Source: JABWBD01 sp040768665 (GTDB lineage: Bacteria > Planctomycetota > Planctomycetia > Pirellulales > Thermoguttaceae). Taken from it: a DNA stretch of 64,000 nucleotides. The position numbers were made by a program, and so were the translations under genes. Positions within the stretch are counted from its first letter, which is position 1, and each line of letters begins with the position of its first letter. Under the pieces are notes generated by a model that was given only the letters and a program-made list of their open reading frames with translations, had not been told where the DNA came from and made no database searches. The stretch covers positions 1 to 64,000 of the forward strand of contig JAXGMN010000039.1 of the NCBI GenBank assembly GCA_040768665.1, written 5' to 3'. This document shows, one piece after another, positions 42,859-51,944 of the stretch.

Positions 42859-43380
42859 ATGCGAAGGTGGACAGAGGAGAGCCTGGCGCGGGCCAGCGCA
42901 CTCCATGCCTGTCTCGAACGCCATCCCGAGTACTACGAGGCGAACCGCCGCTTTCCCTCCGCGCTGTACACGGACCACCTGATCGTGTCTCCGCGGGTGC
43001 CAGTCTTCCGGGACGACGAGGACAATTTGCTGGAAGAGCCTTGGGGGGTGACAATCATCACCGCTCCCGCGCCCAATGCTGGGGCGATCGCCAAGAACGT
43101 GCCTCAAGCGGTTGACAAGATCGTGCCCACCTTTCGACGGCGGATTGAGCAGGTCCTCTCGGCGGCGGTGGTGTTCGACCAGGCAGCGTTGGTTCTGGGA
43201 GCCTGGGGTTGTGGCGTGTTCGGCAACGACCCGCGGATGGTCGCGAGGCTCTTCGGGGAGTTCCTTCTGAACGGACCGTTTGCCGGGGCGTTTCAGCACG
43301 TCTCCTTTGCGGTTCTCGATCGGAAGGGCGACACAATCGAGACTTTCGAGGAGGTATTCGGCAGTTCGGAGTCGAAGTGA
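42859..43380 (+). pseudogene. 5'-truncated microbial PARG-like (TIGR02452) gene
   Basis: The 173-aa frame matches the C-terminal two thirds of TIGR02452/microbial PARG proteins: TEESLARASALHACLERHPE, YTDHLIVSPRVPVFRDDED, ITAPAPNAGA and VLGAWGCGVFGNDPR. Those enzymes remove ADP-ribose from proteins. The N-terminal part carrying the GGG-type ADP-ribose loop is missing: the similarity starts at residue 5, just after the palindrome at 42813-42836. The product, if made, should be inactive or partial. It stands opposite in direction to the minus-strand cluster. Confidence 0.8.
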
Positions 43381-43412
43381 CCGGCGCTGCGGTGGTCCCG
43401 GTAAGCAACGTT

Positions 43413-43495
43413 CGAGAAAAAAGTGTCAGGAACCATTTGTGCGAAGCACCCGAAGGGCCGGTTTCCGGCAGATGGTTCCTGACACTTATTTCTCG
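43413..43495. repeat. Palindromic GTGTCAGGAACCAT element
   Basis: Arms cgagaaaaaagtgtcaggaa-ccat (43413-43436) and its partner ending in gacacttatttctcg (43472-43495) pair over 24 bp with one mismatch. The loop holds a second small hairpin. It belongs to the same general class of dispersed palindromes as the GGGACAGG elements but has a different core. Confidence 0.85.
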
Positions 43496-44488
43496 ATCAA
43501 TCCTAAGTCGCAGTCACTCGTAAGGTTAGCTACAAAGTGAAGCAGGAGGACATCCGACGAGGAGTGGTTCGGACCTGCTCATTTTTGTGAAGGATGTAGT
43601 CTGAACCGGCACGCGGGGCCCTCAGAGACGCCGGTGGGCACCGACGTGGCCCGCCGCGCTGACCACTTGCGACTCCGGCACCGTGTTAACGCCAACGCGA
43701 TCAAGATGTACGACAACACTGACTCAACCACCTTGCCAGCAATTCACCTGTTGAACGTCGCGGCGCGCGAGGTCAATTCTTACAAAAAGCTCAGCGGCCG
43801 ATTGCCAGGTGGGGGCAAGTCTTGGGTGGAACGCAACACTAAGTACCCTGGCGCAGCCTGGGACTGGTCGCTTGGCTGCTCCGAAAGCCTTGAACGCCGT
43901 GGCGGGAGAGTGTCAAATACCTCACGATCGACGAGTTCTCGGCATCTTGATTTTCGAGATGAGTTTCCGGGATTCGTCTGCCGACAAGGCCGTCAGATCC
44001 GACGACCGTGTGTCGAGAAACGACCGTTTTCCGGGGCGAGAGTCTAGCGCTGCCTCGCCGCTGGCTGAGCGTTCCTGAGGGCGAGTGCAGGCCCAGAAGC
44101 GGCTGAAATGCCAGCTTCGCAGTTGCCACTCCCCGTCCGAATGGCTTCGCCGCAGAGCTTGCGACTGTCACACCGATGCGGCTATCGGCACTGGCAGAAC
44201 TTGGCTGGCCTGCAAAAATTGCTGAAGCGGCCGCGGTCAAGTACGCGGCCACGGGGCCACGGGCACAAGGAGGCGGACTTTCGACGGAACCGAGCTAATC
44301 CGAACTCACCTCTTGCCGTGGGCGCACGGCGAGGCAATAACGGGTATATGCATCCACTGCACTGCCGGAACAACCCGCCCGGCAACCTATTGAGCCTGAG
44401 TTTTGCTGCTGAGGGTTTCTCGGTTCACCGTGCCGCCCGAGCAGCTCAGGTTGGTGGCAATTGAATGAAAAGCGCTCGGAGGCTCCTC
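43496..44488. other. Gap of about 1 kb with eroded coding remnants
   Basis: No intact gene. Near 43668-43730 the + strand reads LRHRVNANAIKMYDN, which resembles a segment of mobile-element-associated hypothetical proteins (KHRVxxNxIKMYDK), so this is probably a decayed gene. From 44100 the sequence is unrecognised. The ribosome-binding site for the kinase gene lies at the end (cggagg, 6 bp before ATG 44489). Confidence 0.4.
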
Positions 44489-46054
44489 ATGTCAGACGAT
44501 CCATACCTGCGACTGTCCCACGTAGGCCGGTGCCAGATCCTCTCGCGGATTGGTGAGGGAGGCATGGGTGTCGTCTACCGGGGTCGCCATGGCGACCTTG
44601 ACCTCGATGTGGCGATCAAGTTTCTGCACGCCCACCTCGCCGAGAACCCCGGCATTGCCGACCGGTTCCTCCGCGAGGCCCGGCTAGCGGCCCGACTCCA
44701 ATCCCCGGGCATCGTCCGCGTCTTCGACTGCGGCGAGGCCGAGGGGAACTTCTACATCACCATGGAGTTCGTCGACGGGCAGACGCTGGAGGCCCATCTT
44801 TGCGAACGCCATACCGTGCCTATCGGCCGGGCTCTGCAGATAGCCGAGGCAGTTGCCCAGGCTCTGCGAGAATCGCTCGACCAGATCGGACTGATCCACC
44901 GTGACATCAAGCCGGCCAACATCCTGCTCACCCGAAGCGGGCAGGTGAAGCTTGCCGACCTGGGACTGGCAAAGATCGTGGCCCTGAAAGCGACGACGGC
45001 CTGCACCGCGGCCGGCAGCGCCCTTGGCACGCCCAGCTACATGTCCCCCGAGCAGTTCGCCGACGCCAGTCGTGTCGACCACCGGGCCGATATCTTCTCG
45101 CTCGGCGCGACCCTCTACCAGATGCTCACGGGTCAGCCCCCGTTCCGCGGCGATTCATTCTATCAGGTGCTCAAACAGGTTGAGGAAGCGGAACCCGACC
45201 CGCTTCCCTCCCATGTCCCCGCGGAGGTCTGCACGGTCGTCGCGCGAATGATGGCGAAGCGGGCCGACGATCGGCTCCAGACTTACGCCGAATTGGTCGA
45301 CGCTTTGCGGAGAGCCCAGCGGTCGTTGGGCGATACCGAGGAGCATGTGTCGGGCGGCATCGCCGCGGTCAACACGAGCTTCTCGACACCGCCGAACCCT
45401 GCTGTCATCCCGCGGCTGAAAGCGACCGGGCAGGCAGTCCGTCCGGCGATGCCAACTGAGAACCGCGTGCTCCTGGTGGTGGACATCCAGAACGACTTCT
45501 GCCCGAACGGAGCGTTGGCCGTAGCAGGCGGCGACGAGGTGGTGCCGGTCATCAACAAACTGTCACGGCGGTTCGCACACGTCCTTCTCACCCAGGACTG
45601 GCACTGCGAGGACCATCTGTCGTTCGCATCCTCCCACCCTGGTAAGAAGCCGTTCGATCAAGTGGACTTGCCCTACGGCGAGCAGGTCCTGTGGCCCGAC
45701 CACTGCGTCGAGGGAACATCCGGGGCCGAGTTCCACCCGAAGTTGGACGTGGCCCATTGCGAACTGGTAATCCGAAAAGGGTACCACCGAGACATCGACT
45801 CGTACTCGGCGTTCTTTGAGAACGACCGGCAGACACCGACCGGGCTGGCCGGGTATCTCCGCGAGCGCGGCCTGACGCGGTTGTTTATCGTTGGGCTGGC
45901 GACCGACTTCTGCGTGGCCTATTCGGCGCTGGACGCCCGACGGCTCGGGTTTGACGTGACGGTGATCGAGGCCGGTTGTCGGGGCATCGACATTGCCGGG
46001 TCGCTCGCGGCGGCGTGGAAACAGATGGAAGGGGCAGGTGTTGTTCGGGCCTGA
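44489..46054 (+). CDS. Serine/threonine protein kinase fused to nicotinamidase (PncA-like)
   Basis: A single 521-aa frame joins two enzymes. Residues about 15-275 form a Hanks-type kinase: glycine loop IGEGGMGVVYRG (22-32), VAIK lysine K44, HRDIKPANILL (catalytic D139), DLG (D157), and GTPSYMSPEQFA. After a 40-residue linker, residues about 326-520 are a nicotinamidase/isochorismatase-fold domain. It has LLVVDIQNDFCPNGAL (D332), TQDWHCEDHLSF for metal binding, LWPDHCVEGTSGAEFHP, K430 in RKGYHRDIDSYSAF and C475 in GLATDFCVAYSA. D-K-C spacing (98, 45) is close to E. coli PncA. No membrane segment or PASTA repeat. Start ATG 44489 has a perfect GGAGG. The next gene encodes a TIR-STAND protein. 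Confidence 0.93.
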   Translation: MSDDPYLRLSHVGRCQILSRIGEGGMGVVYRGRHGDLDLDVAIKFLHAHLAENPGIADRFLREARLAARLQSPGIVRVFDCGEAEGNFYITMEFVDGQTLEAHLCERHTVPIGRALQIAEAVAQALRESLDQIGLIHRDIKPANILLTRSGQVKLADLGLAKIVALKATTACTAAGSALGTPSYMSPEQFADASRVDHRADIFSLGATLYQMLTGQPPFRGDSFYQVLKQVEEAEPDPLPSHVPAEVCTVVARMMAKRADDRLQTYAELVDALRRAQRSLGDTEEHVSGGIAAVNTSFSTPPNPAVIPRLKATGQAVRPAMPTENRVLLVVDIQNDFCPNGALAVAGGDEVVPVINKLSRRFAHVLLTQDWHCEDHLSFASSHPGKKPFDQVDLPYGEQVLWPDHCVEGTSGAEFHPKLDVAHCELVIRKGYHRDIDSYSAFFENDRQTPTGLAGYLRERGLTRLFIVGLATDFCVAYSALDARRLGFDVTVIEAGCRGIDIAGSLAAAWKQMEGAGVVRA

Positions 46055-46567
46055 ATACGGACCAGCCCGCCGGCACTCCATCTCGACAACTTGGCGCGGC
46101 GATTGCCCGAAGCTGTCGTTAAAGGACCGTAATACGGGACACGTTTTCTGACGCGCGGAAATCGCGCCGGTAACGGTTGCGACGAGCGATTCGGCGCAGA
46201 TGGACGAGCTTCCTTCGGTCTCTCCGGGGGGCGTCGTACCGTTTGCTGAACGCATTTGAACATGGCGGTTGAGCCGCGAAATTCACTGGCTGGTTGCCAC
46301 TTTCGGGCCCCTCCGCCATACTGGCTGCGCTGGCGATAGAGATCATGCTACCGAGAAGGCTCGGCCTGCACAAACGAGGCATCGACTATTTCGACTGGAG
46401 ATTGCTCGAGGTGACTATCGAGATTCGGGCCGCGGTGGGCTCTGTTTACAATCTTCCGTAGCGTGTGTTCGGTCGTTTCCACCGGTAGGACAGGTTCGAT
46501 TCGCTTAACAGACGATGTTACTCCGCAACTGCTTTCGAGGCTTTTGACAAAAGTGGAAAGGATTCTC
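46055..46567. other. Intergenic region with a dispersed motif
   Basis: 513 bp with no gene seen. At 46126-46151 lies accgtaatacgggacacgtt followed by ttctga, which recurs with one gap and three substitutions at 50935-50959 beyond the TIR-STAND gene. An open frame extends the next gene back to 46463 but has no family match. Whether the kinase-nicotinamidase and TIR-STAND genes share a transcript is unknown. Confidence 0.45.
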
Positions 46568-49500
46568 ATGTCAATCCCGGATGTCGTGATCAGTTATGGC
46601 CGTGATGATGGAGCGGCTTTCACCGAACAACTTGCCGCGGATCTGCAAGCTGCGGGTTTTCAGGTCTGGTTTGACACGCTGAGTTTGCTGCCGGGCGAGT
46701 CTTGGAGCCTAAGGATTCAGTCGGCAATCAACGGCGCCACATTCCTGCTGGCTGTGCTTACTCCCAAAGCTGTTCGCGAGGAGAGCGTCTGTCATGATGA
46801 ACAGGCGTACGCGATAAGCCAGGGCAAAGTGGTCGTTCCCCTCCTCAAGGACCCGGCGACACGGATTCCCCTTCTTCTCGTGCGAAGAAACTGGATCGAC
46901 TTTTCCAAGGATTACCACAAAGGTCGGCAACTCCTCTTGGAGTTCCTGCGTCATGGCGATCCAGAGCGCTTGCTGCCTCCAGCATTAAGCCGCTGGCTGG
47001 ATTTCCATGCTTACGACTACTTTGACCGTGAAATAGCCCGGCACGTTTGGCACTTCCGCGGGCGCGAATTCCTAATGCAGTTGATCGAGCGCTGGCTGGC
47101 TGACTTTTCGGGCGATCGGGCCTGGTTCCTGTTAGGTCATCCGGGCGAAGGCAAGACGGCCATTGTTGCCTGGCTGGTGCATCACTTTCGCGCATCGGTC
47201 GGCGGCTTCCATTTTTGCATGGCTCAACACCCCGACACACTTCAGCCGAACATGTTTGCATGTACAGTTGCGTCGCAGTTGTACCACCGGATTCCGGACT
47301 ACGCGCACATCCTTGACGACTTACAGCAACGAGGAATCAGCCCGGTCAGCACGGACCCGCAAATGACGTTCGATCGTCTGGTACTGCAACCGTTGGATCG
47401 TCTGAGCGAGCGGTCAATATCGCCAACGCTCCTGATCATCGACTCATTGGATGAAGCCATGACGCAGCCCAGCCCCAACATCGTCGACCTATTGGAGGGG
47501 CAACTGAATCGCTTGCCTGGTTGGATCCGTCTCCTTATGACCTCGCGGTGGCATCAGGACGTCCTGTCCCGCTTCGATGAGCGTCAGGTGCCCCGGTTGG
47601 TGTTGAAAGGAGAGATGCGGTGTGCGCTCACGCAACTTGATCTGGACAAAACCCAGGAAGCGATTCGCATCTACCGGACGTGCGACTTAGGCGGCCTTCA
47701 GCGTGAAGACGTTGTGGCGTACGTCGAACATCGCCTGGCAGACCCCACGCTGGCCGGTCATCTAGACCGTCACCGGTTAGCGCCGGCCGAGGTCTTGGCG
47801 GCGATTCGTGCCCACTCAGAAGGGAACTTTCTCCATGCTCAGCAGATGCTCGATCAGGTTGCGGCTTCTATGAATCCGTCCGCAGATCTCGCACAACTGC
47901 CGGTCGGGCTCCGAGGCCTCTATCGGCATTTGCTGGATCGTCGATTTGGCGCCGCCGCGGAGAATCCGAAGTATTTGGGCCTGTTTTCCGTGTTGTTGGC
48001 GGCCCGGGAACCACTGGAGTTCGACGTCTTGGCCGACGTTCTCGCTATGGACCCGGCTAGGCTGAACCGGCTATTGATCGACCTCAGCCAGTTCCTCGGC
48101 CATTCCGGCAAGGGGTACTGCTTATTTCACAAGTCGTTTGCGGATTGGCTGGTCGATCGAGAGGCGGCTGGCGTCTACTGGTGCGATCCCGTGGCAGGGC
48201 ACCGACAGTTTGCCGCTAGAGCGAATGAATGGATGGCTGCGGTGGCCCGCGCCAGCGGGGCGTCGGCAGTCGCACTGCCCTCCACCCACAGCTATGCCAA
48301 GCGACACGTCCTGACCCATTTAGTAGCTGCAGAAGAGGGAGCCCAATTGGAGCGTGCTCTTTCCGACCTCCGATACATGGCAGACCGGGAAATGCGACAA
48401 GCGGGAGTGCGTGCCCTCCTTCATCTCGATACCCAGGAGCGCGAGGGCCGCTGGTGGTGCGGCATGGCATCGCCCTGCTCCGAATTGCTCAACCGTCTCT
48501 GGTCTGTGAGCGATGAAAGCCCGCGACAACTTCTGATCGACTTCGCCGATCAATGCGAGTTGTGTGGGCGATGGGATCGCGCAGCAGAAATCCTGGAGCG
48601 TGTTCTGTACAGCGCGGCTGCGGCAGACGAAGGCGACCGCGCCGCGAAAGTTCATCTGAAGCTGGCGCAGATCGAGAGTACACGAGGCAACCCTCGCGAG
48701 GCTCTTCTCCATGCAAAGCGGGGACACGAATGTCTGGCGGCTTCGCTAGAGTGGTCGGTGGATCCCCAAGGGCTTGCCGAGCGAATGCGGGCAAAGAACA
48801 CGTTGGGGCGCGCGCTTTTGGACATGGGCAACATCAACCATCGCTACCACCATTGGCAGCGGGATGCCCTGAAAGTCTTTTCAGAGAATCTTCGCCTCGC
48901 TGAAGTGCGTCCGGAGATGGACGATGTGGACGTTGTACGCGGTTTAGCCCGGGCACTCAGCAATCTGGGCGTCATTCGCCGGCTCCGCGGCCAGACCGAC
49001 AAGGCATGGCAGCTTCAGTCGCAAACGCTTGAGCTGAGAACCCGCCATGGCTTGGCTCGGGACCTTGCTTGGAGTTGTCGTGATTTGGGCTGGCTCGACT
49101 GGGACCAAGGACGCCCGACCGTTGCCAAGGAGCGTTTCGACCGCGCTTTGGAGTTCGCCACCGAAGCCGGAGATCCACAGGCCCAATGGTGGGCCCTCCG
49201 GGATCTGCTCCAGTGGCACGCGCGATTTGATGGCCGGAACGCTGATGCGTGGCGGCATCGGGCCTATCGCGCATGGGCGGGATTGAACGGGGGCGCTGTC
49301 TTCTACGATCTTGCCGGTTACTTCCCGCGCGAATCCGGCGGCGCAATCTCCCTGACCGAACTCACCGCGGTCGCACGACGGTGGTATCAGCAGGCCATCG
49401 ATTGGTTTGACCAATGCACGGAACCGTGGTCTCGCTGGGGATTAGCCAACGCACTGCGGGGTCAAGCTTGGGCACACGCGTACCTGGGCTCGCAAAACCT

Positions 49501-50425
49501 CCCCCGGGCAGCGGAGTTCCTGGCACGCGAAGCAATCATTCGCGGGGAAGTACACGACGTGGTGGGGGTTACGCAAGCACTATGGGCATGTGTACAGGTA
49601 GCGCATCAGGCGATGGATCTCCAAAACCTAGCTCAAGCTCGGACCATCTATCAGTCGGTCGTCGACTTGATCGACGATGGTGCGGCGGTACTCTCGCGAA
49701 GCGTTGCCGCAGTACTGGCCGGGGCGCATGCGGGCTTGGGGAATGTCGGAGTTGGAAACGGGGACTACTTCACGGCCCTTCGTCATTTTCGCCGTGCTCG
49801 CACATATCGACGCCAATTTGACCCTGCGCGACTGCCGTCTACCCTGATGCGACTTGGCACCGTGTTTGAATCCCTCGGCCGACACACATGTGGAGAGCGA
49901 TATTTCCGCCGCGCGATCTCGGCCGCCGTCGCCTTTCAACATGCAGAGGCGGAGGCCGCTGCCATTCGGCACCTGGCAAATCAGTTGCTGCACGACGACC
50001 GTGCCCAAGCACGCTTGCTGATTGAGCGAGCCATCCAAGCAGCAGGCCGATCGCCTTATCCGCGCGAAGCGATCCTTGCGACTTGCGTGCTGGGGCACAT
50101 CCGCTTTCTGGATGGTGACTTGACTGGCGCGCGTGATGCCTACTTCAAAGCCAATACATCGGCGCAGAAGAGCGACAACACGTGGGGAGAATCTGAGGCA
50201 CTCCTGTCTCTCGCTTTGCTGGAGGCGAGCACAGAGAACTCCGGGGACCTCCTCGATGCCGAACGATACGCGAAAGAGGCACCCTCCGGCTCGGGACAGC
50301 GTCTGGCAGAGCGCAGAGAATTGGTCCTGACCTATCTGGAGGCACGGCGCACTGGCCAGGACATCCACGCAGCTTACGAGCGACTTCGGGTGCGTGAATT
50401 CTCTTGGCTGCCGCCCTTGTCATGA
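46568..50425 (+). CDS. TIR-STAND NTPase-TPR protein
   Basis: A 1285-aa cytoplasmic protein. Residues 1-130 are a TIR domain (PDVVISYGRDDGAAFTEQLA; WFDTLSLLPGESW). The SVCHDE segment puts E78 where NAD+-cleaving TIRs have their catalytic glutamate. A STAND/NACHT-like NTPase follows: Walker A GHPGEGKT (190-197) and Walker B LLIIDSLDE (D292). The remainder, from about 640, is helical and repeat-rich with TPR-like units (AAEILERVLYSAAAADEGDR; VIRRLRGQTDKAWQLQSQTL), probably the sensor. The architecture is typical of bacterial anti-phage and cell-suicide proteins. ATG 46568 follows aaagga; the frame extends to 46463. It lies downstream of the kinase-nicotinamidase gene. Confidence 0.92.
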   Translation: MSIPDVVISYGRDDGAAFTEQLAADLQAAGFQVWFDTLSLLPGESWSLRIQSAINGATFLLAVLTPKAVREESVCHDEQAYAISQGKVVVPLLKDPATRIPLLLVRRNWIDFSKDYHKGRQLLLEFLRHGDPERLLPPALSRWLDFHAYDYFDREIARHVWHFRGREFLMQLIERWLADFSGDRAWFLLGHPGEGKTAIVAWLVHHFRASVGGFHFCMAQHPDTLQPNMFACTVASQLYHRIPDYAHILDDLQQRGISPVSTDPQMTFDRLVLQPLDRLSERSISPTLLIIDSLDEAMTQPSPNIVDLLEGQLNRLPGWIRLLMTSRWHQDVLSRFDERQVPRLVLKGEMRCALTQLDLDKTQEAIRIYRTCDLGGLQREDVVAYVEHRLADPTLAGHLDRHRLAPAEVLAAIRAHSEGNFLHAQQMLDQVAASMNPSADLAQLPVGLRGLYRHLLDRRFGAAAENPKYLGLFSVLLAAREPLEFDVLADVLAMDPARLNRLLIDLSQFLGHSGKGYCLFHKSFADWLVDREAAGVYWCDPVAGHRQFAARANEWMAAVARASGASAVALPSTHSYAKRHVLTHLVAAEEGAQLERALSDLRYMADREMRQAGVRALLHLDTQEREGRWWCGMASPCSELLNRLWSVSDESPRQLLIDFADQCELCGRWDRAAEILERVLYSAAAADEGDRAAKVHLKLAQIESTRGNPREALLHAKRGHECLAASLEWSVDPQGLAERMRAKNTLGRALLDMGNINHRYHHWQRDALKVFSENLRLAEVRPEMDDVDVVRGLARALSNLGVIRRLRGQTDKAWQLQSQTLELRTRHGLARDLAWSCRDLGWLDWDQGRPTVAKERFDRALEFATEAGDPQAQWWALRDLLQWHARFDGRNADAWRHRAYRAWAGLNGGAVFYDLAGYFPRESGGAISLTELTAVARRWYQQAIDWFDQCTEPWSRWGLANALRGQAWAHAYLGSQNLPRAAEFLAREAIIRGEVHDVVGVTQALWACVQVAHQAMDLQNLAQARTIYQSVVDLIDDGAAVLSRSVAAVLAGAHAGLGNVGVGNGDYFTALRHFRRARTYRRQFDPARLPSTLMRLGTVFESLGRHTCGERYFRRAISAAVAFQHAEAEAAAIRHLANQLLHDDRAQARLLIERAIQAAGRSPYPREAILATCVLGHIRFLDGDLTGARDAYFKANTSAQKSDNTWGESEALLSLALLEASTENSGDLLDAERYAKEAPSGSGQRLAERRELVLTYLEARRTGQDIHAAYERLRVREFSWLPPLS

Positions 50426-50449
50426 ATCTTACAGCGACCCCCTGCAGGG

Positions 50450-50569
50450 GTAGCCGTTCACGGGGCGGAAGAGAGGGACAGGTCCATGTTTTCGGCCAAC
50501 GTTTTGTCGCCGAAATACGCCAACTGGCCGAAAAATGGACCAGTCCCCGATCGCCCCGTGAACGGTTAC
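50450..50569 (+). repeat. MITE-like palindromic element, copy C
   Basis: Ends gtagccgttcacggggcgg and cgccccgtgaacggttac bracket the inner arms gggacaggtccatg and aatggaccagtcccc. Borders show cctgcagg on both sides (50441-50448 and 50571-50578). Because that octamer is itself a palindrome, it is weaker evidence of target duplication than at the other copies. It sits 24 bp after the TIR-STAND stop. Confidence 0.8.
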
Positions 50570-50835
50570 CCCTGCAGGAGCCAGCATTCCCGTTTGCGCC
50601 GATCTCCATTAGGCGGAGGCTTAACCCGTGCTGCTTTCTGCGGATCGAAGACCATGAGCTTCTTGGGGACCTGCTGCTCCATCCTGCCCGATGGACTGAG
50701 GAGCTGCCGTCGCGACGTCCACCCGCCGTTGACGATGCTCGGACATGGCGTCAGCGGCGTCTCGCAGACTCCGGTCGTACATGGCAAAGCCTATGGCAGA
50801 TATCAACTGTCATGACGGCCTGGACAGCCACGATG

Positions 50836-50880
50836 ATGTTCGTCGTCCCGATCTTCCGCGACATGCACGCAGAGCCTGTT
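50836..50880 (+). pseudogene. Remnant of a DUF4062 N-terminus (first copy)
   Basis: The frame reads MFVVPIFRDMHAEPV, matching VFISSTFRDMHAERD in the better preserved copy at 51169. The surrounding sequence is eroded. Two DUF4062 starts within 350 bp suggest that two conflict-system genes once lay here or that the 5' end was duplicated. Confidence 0.6.
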
Positions 50881-51168
50881 CTGCTTCGATCGGTCGCATC
50901 AAATCGCACATATTCTCGGGCGTCCTGAGAAACCACCGTAATTGGGACACGTCTTCCGAGGTGCCGAGAAACGGTCGAGCCGGGTAATTCAACAAGGGTG
51001 GACAGGGAATCTCTTGCCTGTCGGGGGATCACCGCGTGCCGCTTGACGGACTTTTCTTGGGACGGAGGAGACAACGGATCAATCGCTAAACCGGGGGATC
51101 TGGCGGAAGGGGGTAGCAGGCGATATACCAGTACAGAGTAGCGTCCCTCTGGCCGGCAGGAGTTCGCG

Positions 51169-51393
51169 ATGTCCAACACCTGGAAAACGGTCCGCGTGTT
51201 CATCTCCTCCACGTTCCGCGATATGCACGCGGAGCGGGATCACTTGGTCAAGGTGGTCTTCCCCAAACTGCGACATTGGTGCGAAGACCGTAAGCTGCAC
51301 TTAGTGGACATCGTTTGGATCTTGGGCCGCTTCGACTTCTTACCCCTAGCCTTACTCCACCGGGCACGCCGCTACTGTGGACACGGAAGGTGA
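51169..51393 (+). pseudogene. DUF4062 N-terminal fragment of a NACHT-WD40 type gene
   Basis: A frame with a plausible start reads MSNTWKTVRVFISSTFRDMH then AERDHLVKVVFPKLRHWCED and RKLHLVDI, the first 49 residues of a DUF4062 domain (TIR-like fold of STAND proteins). Similarity then stops and the frame runs into the WD40 part in a different frame. The central NACHT domain, usually several hundred residues, is missing, so the gene is broken. Confidence 0.8.
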
Positions 51394-51944
51394 AAGCTGG
51401 CCGAGTCAACGCGATTGCCCTTTCCCCCGATGGTTGCCGAATCGTCGGCGGCCTGTCCGACGGGTCGCTCAGAGTGTGGGATGCGATGAGCGGCGATGAA
51501 TTACTCAGCTTGAAGGCGCACGACGGCCCGGTGAATGCCCTTACCTTGACCCCCGATGGCGGCTTGGCAGTTTCCGCGTCAACAGATCGGACGGTGAAGG
51601 TTTGGGAACCTGAATCGTACCGGCGGATCGCCGTACTGCCCCTGGAATCGAGAGACATTGTCGTAATCGCGCTGACTCTCACCGGCCGCCACCTTGTCGC
51701 GGCAACTCGCGACAGCTCGCTGTTTGCCTGGGATTTGTGTCGTTCCCGTGGCAAGGCGATTCGTCGAGGCGAGATTTACTGCCATGGCGCACAGGTCCGC
51801 GTCTTGGGAGCTACCACGGATGACTGGCATTTCGTCTTCGGTGGTCTGGACGGCGGTCTGAACATCATCGAATGGGCTACCTATTGGCAGTGCCAACCGC
51901 TTGTAGGGCACATTGGCCCGATTTGGTCCTTTCACCCGGAAGGC
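51315..51944 (+). pseudogene. WD40-repeat fragment of the same broken gene
   Basis: The frame opens near LRLLTPSLTPPGTPLLWTRK, a linker seen before the propeller in NACHT-WD40 proteins. Three to four WD40 repeats follow: AGRVNAIALSPDGCR...LRVWD, DGPVNALTLTPDGG...VKVWE, and a weaker third ending LFAWD. It is offset by two bases from the DUF4062 frame, as expected for a deletion junction near 51310. It ends by fusing to a transposase tail. Confidence 0.75.

Noticed and set aside
36272..43380. Integron cassette array
   Set aside because: I looked for attC-like core sites (GTTRRRY with matching inverse core) between the small genes and saw no consistent ones, and no integrase is present.
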